This document shows positions 1 through 9,384 of a stretch of DNA of 64,000 nt, piece by piece. Under the pieces are notes generated by a model. That model made no database searches, was not told the DNA's origin, and saw only the letters and a list, made by a program, of their open reading frames with translations. Source of the DNA: JAEMQF01 sp963775015 (GTDB lineage Bacteria; Pseudomonadota; Gammaproteobacteria; Burkholderiales; Burkholderiaceae_C); contig CAVZHI010000015.1 of the NCBI GenBank assembly GCA_963775015.1, positions 434,001-498,000 on the forward strand, in the 5' to 3' direction. Position 1 is the stretch's first letter, and each line of letters starts with the position of its first letter. Both the position numbers and the translations under genes were made by a program.

Positions 1-2
1 AC

Positions 3-353
3 GACGCGCTGAAGCGGCGGTGCCTTTACCACTGGGTCGAGTTCCCGGACGTCGAGCGCGAACTCGACATCGTGCGACGCAAGGCGCCCGGCGCGAATGA
101 GCGCCTGTACCGCCAGGTGGTCGAGTTCGTGCAGCGCATGCGAACGCTCGATCTGTTCAAGGCGCCGGGCGTCGCCGAAACGATCGACTGGACGAATGCA
201 CTCGTCGCGTTGAACGCGATGCGCCTCGATCCTGCAACCGTCCACGACACGCTGGGCGTGCTCCTGAAATACCAGGACGACATCGCCAAACTGCAAAGCG
301 GCGACACGGCGAAATTGCTCGACGAATTGCGGGCGCGGGCGTTGCTGGAGTGA
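3..353 (+). CDS. MoxR-type AAA+ ATPase, C-terminal fragment (CoxD-like)
   Basis: The frame is open from the left edge and ends at TGA 351-353, giving 116 residues; the start and the Walker motifs lie outside the window. The segment opens with DALKRRCLYHW, then has a short helical region and a C-terminal lid, as in the last third of MoxR/CoxD ATPases. These act as chaperone-like ATPases with a von Willebrand partner, inserting or activating metal cofactors. The next gene encodes exactly such a partner (CoxE-like) and the one after an XdhC/CoxF-like protein, so this is most likely the end of a coxDEF-type maturation operon for a molybdenum hydroxylase encoded upstream. The family call is firm; the cox assignment rests on context. 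Confidence 0.8.
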   Translation, partial: DALKRRCLYHWVEFPDVERELDIVRRKAPGANERLYRQVVEFVQRMRTLDLFKAPGVAETIDWTNALVALNAMRLDPATVHDTLGVLLKYQDDIAKLQSGDTAKLLDELRARALLE

Positions 354-375
354 TGCGCAGGTACCCGGCATACAG

Positions 376-400
376 TGGATCCCGGCGTTCGCCGGCATGA
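376..400. repeat. Degenerate REP-like palindrome at the coxE start
   Basis: The sequence TGGATCCCGGCGTTCGCCGG followed by CATGA is a slightly diverged copy of the palindrome found intact at 18.9 and 30.2 kb. It fills the gap between the MoxR stop and the CoxE reading frame and contains the ATG at 397, so part of the 5' region of coxE derives from the repeat. Confidence 0.6.
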
Positions 401-414
401 TGGGAATCCTTGCG

Positions 415-1599
415 ATGCTCGCCGACAACATCGTCCACTTCTCGCGCGTGCTGCGCAACGCCGGCTTGGCCGTCGGGCCGGATCGGGTTCTGGCAAGCAT
501 TGCCGCGGTCGAGGCGATCGGCCTGGACCGGCGCGAAGACGTTCGCGCCGCGTTGGCCGCAGTGATGCTGGAGCGCCATGAACAGCAGGTGTTGTTCGAC
601 GCCGCGTTCGACGCCTTCTGGCGCGACCCGAAATTGCTCGAGCAGATGATGCTGTTGCTGCTGCCGAAGATTTCGGGCCGAGGCGAGAAAGTCAAGCCAC
701 CGCGCGCGAACCGCCTCGCCGAGGCGCTTGCGCCACCGCCCAAGAGCGAGCCGCCGAACCCGGCGAACAACACGGCGAAAGAAGAAGTCCAGTTCGAAAC
801 CCAGTTCAGTTTTTCGGAGCGCGAGCGGCTGCAACAGGCGGATTTCGAGTCGATGACGACGGCCGAATACGAAATCGCGAAAAAGCTCGCCGAGCGCGCG
901 CCGCTGCCGGTGCAGCCGGTGCGACGGCGCCGTCACGAAACCGGCGCGCGCGGCACGCTCGACCTGCGCCGCACCTTGCAGCGCATGGCGCGCCAGCCCG
1001 AAACGCTGACGCCTTCGTACACGCACCCACGAACCGAAATGCCGCCGCTCGTTGTGCTGCTCGACATCTCGGGTTCGATGGAGCGCTATTCGCGCCTGTT
1101 CCTGCACTACGTGCACGGCTTGACGCGGCGTTACCTGAAGGTGCACACCTTCACTTTCGGTACGCGCCTGACGAACATCACGCGCTGCCTGAAACACCGC
1201 GACCCCGACGTCGCGCTGAAGATGGCCGACGCACAAGTCCTCGACTGGAAAGGCGGCACGCGCATCGCGAGCAGCCTGGACGAGTTCAACCGGCGCTGGG
1301 CGCGGCGCGTGCTCGGCGCCAACGCGGCAGTGCTGCTCGTCACCGACGGCCTGGAGCGCGAAGACGGCGGCGACCTCGCGCAGTGCGCCGCGCAACTGCA
1401 CCGTTCGGCGCACGAAGTCGTGTGGCTGAATCCGCTGCTGCGCTTTGACGGCTTCGAGCCACGAGCCGCGGGAGTCAAGACCTTGCTCGCGCATGTCGAC
1501 CGCTTCCTGCCGGTGCACAACCTGGCGAGCCTGGCCGATCTCGCGACGGCATTGCGCAGCGCACCGCAAAACGCCCAAGCGGGCACAATTCGCAGATGA
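415..1599 (+). CDS. coxE: von Willebrand factor A domain protein, CoxE-like
   Basis: A 394-residue protein with a C-terminal VWA_CoxE domain. The metal-ion-dependent adhesion site DISGSM is at about residues 217-222 and a TDG motif follows about 90 residues later. The N-terminal half is helical and charged with a proline-rich linker. CoxE-type proteins pair with MoxR ATPases and act in the cytoplasm in maturation of CO dehydrogenase or related molybdenum hydroxylases. The ATG at 415 is preferred because GGGAA lies about nine bases upstream and the product begins MLADNIVHFSRVL, as family members do. The in-frame ATGs at 397 and 400 lie inside a degenerate palindromic repeat. It sits directly downstream of the MoxR gene and 36 bases before the XdhC-like gene. 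Confidence 0.85.
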   Translation: MLADNIVHFSRVLRNAGLAVGPDRVLASIAAVEAIGLDRREDVRAALAAVMLERHEQQVLFDAAFDAFWRDPKLLEQMMLLLLPKISGRGEKVKPPRANRLAEALAPPPKSEPPNPANNTAKEEVQFETQFSFSERERLQQADFESMTTAEYEIAKKLAERAPLPVQPVRRRRHETGARGTLDLRRTLQRMARQPETLTPSYTHPRTEMPPLVVLLDISGSMERYSRLFLHYVHGLTRRYLKVHTFTFGTRLTNITRCLKHRDPDVALKMADAQVLDWKGGTRIASSLDEFNRRWARRVLGANAAVLLVTDGLEREDGGDLAQCAAQLHRSAHEVVWLNPLLRFDGFEPRAAGVKTLLAHVDRFLPVHNLASLADLATALRSAPQNAQAGTIRR

Positions 1600-1635
1600 A
1601 GCGTGATCGGGCAGCGAATCACGGGAGCAATCGAA

Positions 1636-2638
1636 ATGGACAGTCTTGACTTGCAGGTGTTGACCCAGGCGCGCGACTGGCGGATTCAGGGTCGCGGCGT
1701 GTGGCTCGTGACGGTGATCGAAACCTGGGGCTCGGCGCCGCGCCCGCCGGGCGCATTGCTCGCGATGTGCGACGACGGCCAGGTCGCGGGCTCGGTGTCG
1801 GGCGGCTGCGTCGAAGACGACCTGATCGAACGCGTGCGCCACGGCGAGCGCGTTGCCAAGCCTTCCCTCGTGACCTACGGCGTGAGCAAGGAAGAAGCGG
1901 CGCGTTTCGGCCTGCCTTGCGGCGGCAATTTGCGCCTCGTGCAGGAACCGCTCGGCGACACCGCGTGGATCACGGAGATCCTCGATCGCACGGCGCGCCA
2001 TGAACTCGTCGCCCGGCGCCTGGACCTGGCGACGGGAGCGGTCAGCATCGAAGCTGCGTCGCGCGGCGAGGCGTTTGCGTTTCGACGGCAAAACGCTGCG
2101 CGCGCTGTTCGGCCCGCGCTGGCGCCTGCTCATCATCGGCGCCGGGCAACTCTCGCGCGCCGTCGCGCAGATGGCGCTCGCGCTCGATTTCGAAGTCATC
2201 TGCTGTGACCCGCGCGAGGAGTACCACCTCACCTGGGACATTCCCGGAACGACATTCAGCAAGGCGATGCCCGACGACCTGGTGCAGGAACTGCAACTCG
2301 ACCCGCACAGCGCCGTCATCGCCGTCACGCACGACCCGAAGCTCGACGACATGGTGCTCTTGGAGGCGCTCAAGTCGCCTGCGTTCTACATCGGCGCGCT
2401 CGGCTCGCGCAGCAACACGGCGGCGCGCAAGCAGCGCCTGGCGCTGTTCGACCTCTCCGCTGCCGAGATCGGCCGCCTGCACGGGCCGATCGGCCTGGAT
2501 CTGGGCAGCAAGACGCCGGCCGAGATCGCCGTCGCTATCGTCGCCGAAATCGTTGCCGTGAAAAACGGCATCGTGCTGACGCAGAAGAAAGAGGGCTCGG
2601 CGATGCCTGTCGCGCCGGGCGTGTGCGTCCGTGGCTGA
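1636..2638 (+). CDS. XdhC/CoxF family maturation protein (frameshifted)
   Basis: The start ATG 1636 has a GGGAGC ribosome site. The N-terminal part carries SVSGGCVEDDL and FGLPCGGNLRL, the conserved cysteine segments of the XdhC N domain. The Rossmann-like C domain (LLIIGAGQLSRAVAQMAL, IGALGSRSN) continues in the next frame. Removing one G near 2077 joins GEAF to RFDGKTLRALFGPRW and restores one protein of about 333 residues, so a one-base insertion is the simplest explanation. XdhC proteins bind molybdenum cofactor and help insert its sulfurated form into xanthine dehydrogenase-type enzymes. The position after MoxR and CoxE genes fits a coxDEF-like operon. Whether the frameshift is real or an assembly error cannot be decided here. 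Confidence 0.85.
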
Positions 2639-2669
2639 CCGGTGTGAAACCCGAATGAGGTGCCTGCCC

Positions 2670-3641
2670 ATGATTCTTCGTTCTCTCTCGCACGCGCTGC
2701 TCGCGATCGCGCTCGGCGCGGCGTCGCTCGCCAATGCGCAGACGACGCCCGCCAAGCCGATCCGTCTGATTTGCCCGTTCCCACCCGGCGGTGCGGTCGA
2801 CATCGCGTCGCGCGCGATCGCCGCGGAGCTCTCGAAGAACCTCGGCCAGACCGTGACGGTTGACAACCGCCCGGGCGCGGGCGGCAACATCGGTGGTGTC
2901 GAGGCGGCGCGCGCTGCACCCGACGGCCTGACGCTGTTCATGACGACGAGCGGAATCAACGCGATCAACCCGGCGCTTTACGCGAAGATGCCGTTCGACC
3001 CGATCAAGGATCTGGCGTCGGTGGCGGCACTGGTGTCGCTGTCCAACGTGCTGGTGGTACACCCCTCGGTGAAGGCGAATTCGTTGGCCGATGTGATGGC
3101 GCTGGCGCGCGCCGAGCCCGGCAAGATGAACTACGCGTCGTCGGGCAACGGCACGAGCATCCACATGTCGGGCGAGATGTTCAAGCACCTGACCAAGGTC
3201 GACATCGTGCACATCCCCTACAAGGGCAGCGCACCGGCGGTGAGCGACCTGCTGGGAGGCCAGGTGATGATGATGTTCGACAACATCCCCTCCGCGCTGC
3301 CGCACATCAAGTCCGGCAAGCTGCGCGCGCTGGCCGTCACCGGCGCGAAACGGGATCCGCTGCTGCCCGACGTGCCCACCGTCGCCGAAGCGGGGGTGCC
3401 GGGCTACGAATCGGGTGTCTGGTTCGGCCTGGCGGTTCCCGCGGCGACGCCCAAAGACGAGATCGCGCGCCTGAACGACGCGGCGGTGAAGGGGACGAAG
3501 TCGCCGGAATTCATCAAGCGCATGACCGAACTCGGCTACACCATCATCGGCAGCACGCCCGAGCAGATGGCCGAGATGAACAAGGTCGAGACGGCGCGCT
3601 GGGGGCCGATCGTCAAGGCGTCGGGGGCGAAGGTCGACTGA
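2670..3641 (+). CDS. Bug-family tripartite tricarboxylate transporter substrate-binding protein
   Basis: A 323-residue periplasmic protein with a signal peptide (MILRSLSHALLAIALGAA, cleavage after NAQ). Family hallmarks follow: PIRLICPFPPGG, the DNRPGAGGNIG loop that contacts carboxylates, HIPYKGSAPA and RALAVTG. Bug/TctC receptors bind organic acids for TctAB transporters, but Burkholderiales carry many orphan copies, and no tctA or tctB is present here. ATG 2670 is chosen for its signal peptide and the GAGG about nine bases upstream; in-frame starts at 2631 (GTG) and 2655 would add a short unlikely extension. It follows the XdhC-like gene closely and may be co-transcribed. Substrate unknown. 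Confidence 0.93.
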   Translation: MILRSLSHALLAIALGAASLANAQTTPAKPIRLICPFPPGGAVDIASRAIAAELSKNLGQTVTVDNRPGAGGNIGGVEAARAAPDGLTLFMTTSGINAINPALYAKMPFDPIKDLASVAALVSLSNVLVVHPSVKANSLADVMALARAEPGKMNYASSGNGTSIHMSGEMFKHLTKVDIVHIPYKGSAPAVSDLLGGQVMMMFDNIPSALPHIKSGKLRALAVTGAKRDPLLPDVPTVAEAGVPGYESGVWFGLAVPAATPKDEIARLNDAAVKGTKSPEFIKRMTELGYTIIGSTPEQMAEMNKVETARWGPIVKASGAKVD

Positions 3642-3667
3642 AGCCGCCCGCGCGTCGCGCCGCGGGT

Positions 3668-4106
3668 TCAGCGCGGCGCCGACGCAGCCTGCAGGCGCTG
3701 GTGTCGCTGGCGAGGGCGCATTCGGCAATACGACCCCCGGCCCAAGCGGAATGTCGGGCGTGTCGCTGATGGCGCGAACGAAGTAGCGCGTGTCGCCGAA
3801 GCAACTCGTCGGCAGGCCGACCTTCTCGTCGTAGTGCAGGCTGACGCGCCGGCCCATCGCGCGGCTGATCTTTTCGGCCACGGCGTCGTCGTGCACCGTG
3901 AAGTAGAACTTTTCCACCGTCGTTCCGGGCAGCGACACGAGCGCGAGTTCGCCCTCCCAGGTCTTGCAGATCCAGCCCTTGTGCGAGAACTTCTGCACCC
4001 AGCCTGCGCGCTCGCCGCTCGAGTAGCTCCAGTTCAGGACAAAGAAGACGTAGCCCGTGATCAGGGCGGCAATCGCAAGCAGGGCGACGATCAGGCTTTT
4101 CAACAT
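3668..4106 (-). CDS. Conserved hypothetical membrane-anchored protein (3' end uncertain)
   Basis: The start ATG 4106 has a GGAAG ribosome site. Residues 4-24 are one hydrophobic segment (LKSLIVALLAIAALITGYVF), followed by a soluble domain with SSGERAGWVQKFSHKGWICK and two cysteines, the second in GLPTSCFGDTRYFVRA. This pattern matches small uncharacterised proteobacterial proteins of about 140 residues. The frame stays open past the expected end and runs antisense into the Bug gene. Another frame closes at TGA 3668 after a short tail, so a small indel near the 3' end is likely. It is convergent with the Bug gene. No function can be assigned. Confidence 0.65.
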
Positions 4107-4254
4107 GGAGCTTCCATCCAGGGCGTTCGGTGAGGGCGCAATCGTCGCACAAGCTTGCACGCAGCTTGCCGGGCGATTGCCCGCATGCGAACGCGTAGAC
4201 TGGCGTGCACGGCGGCTTTGGCGGCTGCGCGCAACAACGAAAAAGGAGCGCTCC

Positions 4255-4614
4255 ATGCTCAGCGGGACTTGCCACTGCGGCGCGGTTCGCATCACGATCC
4301 CACGCCGGCCGCGCAGCGTGACGAACTGCAATTGTTCGATCTGCCGCCGCTACGGCACGCTCTGGGCGTACTACAAACACGCCGAGGTGCAGGTCAGCGC
4401 CGCGCCGGATGCGCTCGATGAGTATGTGTGGGGTGACAAGCTGCTCAAGTTCGGCCGCTGCAGCCAGTGTGGTTGCGTCACGCACTGGGAGCGAATCCGC
4501 CCGACCCCACAAAGCCGGATCGGCGTCAACGCGCGCAACTTCGAACCCGCCTCGATCGGCGACGTGCGGATCCGCCTGCTCGACGGCGCGTCGACGTGGA
4601 AGGTGCTCGGCTGA
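4255..4614 (+). CDS. GFA family (glutathione-dependent formaldehyde-activating enzyme-like) zinc protein
   Basis: A 119-residue protein filling the whole GFA domain. Zinc-ligand cysteines are visible in CHCGAVRI near the N-terminus, CNCSICRRYG at about residues 25-34 and CSQCG near residue 70. The start ATG 4255 follows a clear AAAGGAG site. Family members include a glutathione-formaldehyde adduct enzyme, but most small bacterial paralogs are uncharacterised, so the reaction is not established. It is followed closely by the methyltransferase gene on the same strand. Confidence 0.88.
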   Translation: MLSGTCHCGAVRITIPRRPRSVTNCNCSICRRYGTLWAYYKHAEVQVSAAPDALDEYVWGDKLLKFGRCSQCGCVTHWERIRPTPQSRIGVNARNFEPASIGDVRIRLLDGASTWKVLG

Positions 4615-4634
4615 GCCCGATGGCCGGAGGCGCG

Positions 4635-5905
4635 ATGATAGCGGCCATGACGTCAGAAGCGCCGACCCTTGATTCAACCGGTCAAAACCCGAACCGCGCC
4701 GGCCCCGCCGCGCGCGAACGTTTTCTGGCGCTGCTCGACGAAAGTTTCGCAAACGCGACGCTGATCAAGCTGATTCTCGCCAAGCCCACCGGCGCCGAAC
4801 CGCAGGTGCAGCAGGTGGCGGCGCGCCGCATCGAGTTGCGCGGCGAGGCGCATTGGAGCTTCGTCTACCGCCATCCGACGAAAGACGTGACGAAGAACCT
4901 GCTGCCCAACGAAGGTCTGGCGCATGTTGCGGCGCTGCTCGGCGCGCCGTTTCGCAATGCGCACCTCCTGAGCACCGAGCACACAACCGAACTCGCGATC
5001 AGCGAACGTGGCAAGCAGACGCTGCGGCACAAGGCGGCTGCGCCGCCTGCGCTGGCGCGCCGGCAGCCAGCCGCACACGACCGCACGAAGCATCGCCTCG
5101 TCGCGCTCGAGCGGCCCTTCCTCGCTGCGCTCGGCGTGACCGACGCCGCGGGAAAGCTGATTCCGGCGATGTCGCGCAAGTATCGGCAGATCGACAAGTT
5201 CGTCGAAGTTTTCGCGAGTGCATTCACCGCGTCCACACTCGCCCAGGCGCGCCAGCGTGCGCGTGCTCGACTTCGGCTCGGGCAAGGGTTACCTCACGTT
5301 TGCGCTGCACGACCATTTGCGCCACGCGCTCGGCGTCGACGCGAGGGTCACTGGCGTCGAGTTGCGCCAGGACATGGTCGACCTGTGCACGAGCGCCGCG
5401 GCGCGGCTTGGGATCGAGGGCTTGAGCTTCGAGCAGGGCGACGTGACGAGCCGCGCGCCGCAGCCGGCCGACGTGATGATCGCGCTGCACGCCTGCGACA
5501 CGGCGACGGACCACGCGATTCACATGGGCGTCGAGGCCGGCGCGGCGATCATCCTGTGCGCGCCGTGTTGCCACAAGGAGCTGCGTCCGCAGTTGCCAAG
5601 CTCGGCTCAGCCCGCACCCGATTCGCGCCATCCTGCAGCACGGCGTGCACCTGGGCCAGGAGGCCGAAATGGTGACCGACGGCCTGCGCGCGCTGCTGCT
5701 CGAGGCGTGCGGTTACTCGACCCAGGTGTTCGAATTCGTCTCGCTCGAGCACACGAGCAAGAACAAGATGATTCTCGCCGTGAAGCGCGAGGCGCCGGTC
5801 ACGCCTGACGCGCTGCTGCGCGAGGTGCTCGAAGTGAAGCGCTTTTACGGCATCGCCGAACAGCGTCTGGAGCGCTTGCTCGCGGCGCGGCTCGGCGCCG
5901 CGTGA
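4635..5905 (+). CDS. SAM-dependent methyltransferase (Methyltransf_32-like), two frameshifts
   Basis: Three consecutive frames give one recognisable protein of about 420 residues. The first part (to about 5245) has EAHWSFVYRHPTKDVTKN. The second holds the SAM-binding motif VRVLDFGSGKGYLTFAL, then DVMIALHACDTATDHAIHMG and CAPCCHKELR, the signature of a bacterial/eukaryotic methyltransferase-like family often annotated only as SAM-dependent methyltransferase. The third, from about 5606, has HPIRAILQHGVHLGQEAEMV and runs to the stop. Breakpoints are near 5245 and 5600; each is repaired by a one-base change. ATG 4635 follows GGAGG at a short distance and ATG 4647 is an alternative. The methyl acceptor is unknown. 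Confidence 0.78.
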
Positions 5906-5918
5906 GGCGAATCTGCGC

Positions 5919-7865
5919 TCAGCGCGCGGCGGCGGCCTGGTGCAGGAGCGCGGTGTCGGGCCCGGCGTGCAGAACCTGCGCAGCGAGCTCGTAGTACGCT
6001 GACGCTTCGTCGCTCAGGTGCGCCGCCAGCGAGGCGTTGTCGCTGCGCAGCTCGCCGGTGTTCGAATCGACCACCTTCACGCCACGTTTGGGCGAGAGTT
6101 CGACGATCCGGCCATCCTGCATGTAGCCCACCGTCAGGTAGTTCGACATGAAGGCGCGCTCGTGCTTGCGCCCATCGGTGAGGATGTCCTGGCCGAAAAA
6201 GCGCGACGTGTAGCTCACGTCGAGCAGCGCGAGCACGGTCGGCGCGACGTCGATCTGCGACGCGAGCGTGTCGACTCGCGCCGGCGCGACGATACCCGGC
6301 GCGTAGACGATGAGCGGAATGCGGTAGTTCTCCGGCGGCAAGTTGATTCGGCCGCGGCCGTTCGACGTGTGGTCGGCGACGAACACGAACACCGTGTTTG
6401 CGAACCAGGGGCGCGTTTGCGCCTTGCGAATGAAATCCCCGATCGCCCAGTCGGTGTATTTGACTGCGCCGTCGCGCCCCGAGCCTGACGCGATGTCGAT
6501 GCGCCCGGCCGGGTAAGTGAACGGGCGGTGGTTCGTCGTCGTCATGACATGCGCAAACACCTTCGTTCCTGCCGCGGCACGGGTGTCGATCTCACGCAGC
6601 GTGAGCGTGAACAGGTCTTCGTCGGCGACGCCCCAGATCGTTTCGTGCGAGATGTCTTTCGGCGCAATCGCGCTGCGGTCGATCACGGTGTAGCCGTTGC
6701 CGCCGAAGAAGTCGCGCATGTTGTCGAAGCGGCTGTAGCCGCCGTAGACGTAAAGCGGCTCGTAACCCTGTTCCTTGAAGACGCCGCCGAAAGTCTGGTA
6801 ACCCTTGTTGTGGGCGCGCATCGGCACGGCGTGACCAGGGGTCGGTGGCAGCGACAGCGTCAGCGCCTCGAGGCCGCGCACCGTGCGCAGGCCGGTCGCG
6901 TAGATGTTCGTGAACATGAGTCCGTCTTTCGCCAGGCGGTCCAGGTTCGGCGTCAGCCCCGGCTTGCCGCCGAACGCTTGCACGAAGTCGCTGCCCAGGC
7001 TCTCGATCGACACCATCACGACGTGGTGCGGCTTCGCGGCCCGCCCGCTGTTCACTTCGCGTTCGAGCGGGTGCGATCCGCCGGTATAGAGCGCTGTCGA
7101 GCCAGCCTCGGCGAACTCTTCGCGCACCTGCGCCTGCGCTTGCCCGGGCGCGAGGGTGCGGTAAAAGCGCTGGAAGTCGAGGTCGTTGCTGCGGTAGGCG
7201 CGCATGAATTCGTACGGCCCGTTGCCGGCGAGTTCGCGGCCCGCGGCGGACGCGATCGATTCATGCGGCGCATCGCCGACGACGCTGAACGACACGACGG
7301 GCAGCGCGATCACGAGCGCCGTGGCGGCGAGTCTCTGGCGCCAGGTGCCGGCCTGTCCAGACGCTGCGCGCCACACCGGCCGGCGCAACAGGAACACGAT
7401 GCACAAGGCAGCGACGCCGATCCCGGAAAGAATCCGCGCCACCGGGTACGACTCGCGAATGTTGCCGATGACCTCGCGCGTGTAGACGAGGTAGTCGACG
7501 GCGATGAAATTGAAGCGCGACGCGAATTCGTTCCAGAACACGCCTTCGGCGACCGCGGTGAACAGGATCCCCGCCAGCACGGCGGCGAGCAGCGCGGTCG
7601 CTGTGACTGCGTGGCCGCGCCGGCCGCGTTCGGAATTCGGCCAGGCGAAGGCGAGCAAGGCGAACGGCACGAGCAGGTAGGCGAGGGCGGCTGTGTCGTA
7701 GAGGACGCCGATGGCGAACACGTTGACGAACCCGAATGCGGTCAGCCCGACGCTGGCCGGCCCCTCGAAGCCCAACAACGCTGCGCGCAGGGTTGCGTTC
7801 AGCACCAGGAACAGGCCGCCCACCCAGAGCAGCAGCGCATAGCGCGCCGGGAAAATTTTCTTCAT
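5919..7865 (-). CDS. LTA synthase family / sulfatase-type membrane phosphotransferase
   Basis: A 648-residue protein. About five hydrophobic helices occupy residues 1-190, followed by a periplasmic alkaline-phosphatase-fold domain. Family motifs are VVMVSIESLGSDF, the nucleophile region TGLRTVRGLEALTL with its threonine, and the metal-binding FVFVADHTS near the C-terminus. In Gram-positives such enzymes polymerise glycerolphosphate; in Gram-negatives they more often modify periplasmic glucans or lipids with phosphoglycerol or similar groups, so the donor and acceptor here are unknown. The start MKKIFPARYALLLW is chosen because the first membrane helix begins there; no strong ribosome site is seen. 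A second member of this family lies at 36.0-38.1 kb. Confidence 0.85.
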   Translation of the reverse strand: MKKIFPARYALLLWVGGLFLVLNATLRAALLGFEGPASVGLTAFGFVNVFAIGVLYDTAALAYLLVPFALLAFAWPNSERGRRGHAVTATALLAAVLAGILFTAVAEGVFWNEFASRFNFIAVDYLVYTREVIGNIRESYPVARILSGIGVAALCIVFLLRRPVWRAASGQAGTWRQRLAATALVIALPVVSFSVVGDAPHESIASAAGRELAGNGPYEFMRAYRSNDLDFQRFYRTLAPGQAQAQVREEFAEAGSTALYTGGSHPLEREVNSGRAAKPHHVVMVSIESLGSDFVQAFGGKPGLTPNLDRLAKDGLMFTNIYATGLRTVRGLEALTLSLPPTPGHAVPMRAHNKGYQTFGGVFKEQGYEPLYVYGGYSRFDNMRDFFGGNGYTVIDRSAIAPKDISHETIWGVADEDLFTLTLREIDTRAAAGTKVFAHVMTTTNHRPFTYPAGRIDIASGSGRDGAVKYTDWAIGDFIRKAQTRPWFANTVFVFVADHTSNGRGRINLPPENYRIPLIVYAPGIVAPARVDTLASQIDVAPTVLALLDVSYTSRFFGQDILTDGRKHERAFMSNYLTVGYMQDGRIVELSPKRGVKVVDSNTGELRSDNASLAAHLSDEASAYYELAAQVLHAGPDTALLHQAAAAR

Positions 7866-7936
7866 CTCGGGTTCAGGAGGCTTGCGCGTTGGTTCGGGAA
7901 GGGCGCGATTGTCCTCCCATCGCCACGGCGAGCACG

Positions 7937-8758
7937 CTACAAGGTGTTCACGAGGTGCCCACCGTCCACGGGAATCACGGCGCCCGTCATGTAGCTCGAC
8001 GCGCTGCTCGAGAGCAACAGCAGGGGTCCATCGAGTTCGCTCAGCTCGCCGGTGCGGCGTTGCGGAATCCGCGCGACGATCGCCTGGCCCGGTGGCGAGG
8101 CGAGCATGGCGCGGTTCAGTTCGGTCACGAAGTAGCCCGGCGCGAGCGCGTTGACGCGAATCCCGTGCTCGGCCCATTCGAGCGCGAGCGCCTTCGTCAT
8201 CTGCACGACGCCGGCCTTTGTCGTCGCGTAGGCGAGCACGCCGACGCGCACGCGCAGCCCCACGATCGATGCGATGTTGACGATCGCGCCGCCGCGGCCG
8301 GCCTTCACCATCTCGCGCGCCGTCGCCTGCGCCATGCGCATCACGCCGCTCAGGTTGACGTTCATCATCTCCATCCAGTCGGCTTCGCTCACCTCGAGCG
8401 CCGGCGCGCGCAGCGCGATTCCGGCGTTGTTCACGAGCACGTCGGGAACGCCGAGCGCTGCGACGATGTCCTGCAGCGTCTTGGCCACGCTGCCCGGCGA
8501 GCGAACGTCCACGTGCAACGCGGTGCACGCGTCGCTGCGTTGCAGTTCGGCGTTGATTTGCGCCGCGAGCGTTCGCCCCAGGTCGACGCGCCGGCCGAGC
8601 ATCGCGACGCGCGCGCCTTGTGAGGCGAGGACTTTCGCGAAGTGCAGCCCGAGGCCGCTGAAGGCGCCGGTGACGATTGCGATGCGGCCGGTCAGGTCGA
8701 AGTTCAACGGCGCTCGCAGCGCCGACGCGGCGCCGCCGGACTCAGGGCGCGTCGACAT
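7937..8758 (-). CDS. SDR family NAD(P)-dependent oxidoreductase
   Basis: A 273-residue classical short-chain dehydrogenase. The cofactor loop TGAFSGLG is at residues 30-37, NNAG at 110-113, the catalytic serine at 164 (NIAS), and Tyr177 and Lys181 in YATTK. PGYFVTELN and the terminal PVDGGHLVNTL are also typical. A 20-residue extension precedes the Rossmann fold. The start overlaps the last 17 bases of the upstream Uma2 gene. The substrate cannot be predicted from sequence. Confidence 0.92.
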   Translation of the reverse strand: MSTRPESGGAASALRAPLNFDLTGRIAIVTGAFSGLGLHFAKVLASQGARVAMLGRRVDLGRTLAAQINAELQRSDACTALHVDVRSPGSVAKTLQDIVAALGVPDVLVNNAGIALRAPALEVSEADWMEMMNVNLSGVMRMAQATAREMVKAGRGGAIVNIASIVGLRVRVGVLAYATTKAGVVQMTKALALEWAEHGIRVNALAPGYFVTELNRAMLASPPGQAIVARIPQRRTGELSELDGPLLLLSSSASSYMTGAVIPVDGGHLVNTL

Positions 8759-9305
8759 CGACGCCTTCGAACACCTGGGCGATGGGCATGGTGACGCCGA
8801 GCGAGGCGATGTCCAGCGTGGCGCCCTCGCTCATGTCGTGCAGCACCCATTGGTCGAGCTCGTTGCGGCGAAACGCCTCGACGCGGCGCGTGTCGGGATC
8901 GACGAGCAAGTACTCCTTGAGTGCAGCGATGCGGCGGTACAAGGCGAATTTCTGGCTGCGGTCGTGGGCCTGGGTGCTCGGCGACAGCACTTCGATCACG
9001 AGGCTCGGCGCACGAAAGATCATGTCGGTGCGCAAGTCCTGCGCGTCGCAGGTGACGAAGACGTCGGGATAGAGAATCGCATCTTCGCCGATCTGCACCT
9101 TCATTGATTCGCTGAAGGCTTGACAGGGCGAGCCGGCCAGCAAGTTTCCCAGGTGGCGCACGAAATTGGCCACAACCCGGCCATGAGACCGCCGGCCCCC
9201 CACCATCGCGAACACCTCGCCGCGATAAAACTCATTGCGCCCGGATTGGGTGTTCTCCCAGGCGATGAACTCGGCGAGCGACATCGTCTTCAGCGGCATT
9301 CCCAT
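8742..9305 (-). CDS. Uma2 family (DUF820) restriction-endonuclease-fold protein
   Basis: A 187-residue protein matching the whole Uma2 domain: ENTQSGRNEFYRGEVFAMVGG at the start, the PD-(D/E)XK core with YPDVFVTCD and LVIEVLSPSTQAHDR, then KFALYRRIAALKEYLLVDP. The ATG 9305 is chosen because GGGAGG lies five to six bases upstream. These nuclease-fold proteins are abundant in cyanobacteria and scattered in proteobacteria; their biological role is not established. The stop overlaps the start of the SDR gene by 17 bases, so the two are probably translated from one message. Confidence 0.9.
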   Translation of the reverse strand: MGMPLKTMSLAEFIAWENTQSGRNEFYRGEVFAMVGGRRSHGRVVANFVRHLGNLLAGSPCQAFSESMKVQIGEDAILYPDVFVTCDAQDLRTDMIFRAPSLVIEVLSPSTQAHDRSQKFALYRRIAALKEYLLVDPDTRRVEAFRRNELDQWVLHDMSEGATLDIASLGVTMPIAQVFEGVDVDAP

Positions 9306-9384
9306 GGCGTCCTCCCTCAGCCTCACCCGATTGTGCATCGCGCAGGAGCGCAACCCAAGCTGAGCAACATGCCGGCCGGTCGAC

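Noticed and set aside
157..2373. Long minus-strand open frame (738 codons) opposite coxE and xdhC
   Set aside because: It is the mirror of real genes in GC-rich DNA, is full of Arg, Ala and His, and shows no domain.
2670..3641. Complete tripartite tricarboxylate transporter
   Set aside because: Only the binding protein is present; no tctA or tctB homolog was seen nearby.
8742..9305. Restriction-modification or defence system around the Uma2 nuclease
   Set aside because: No methyltransferase, helicase or other defence gene is adjacent; the neighbours are an SDR and a secreted hypothetical protein.
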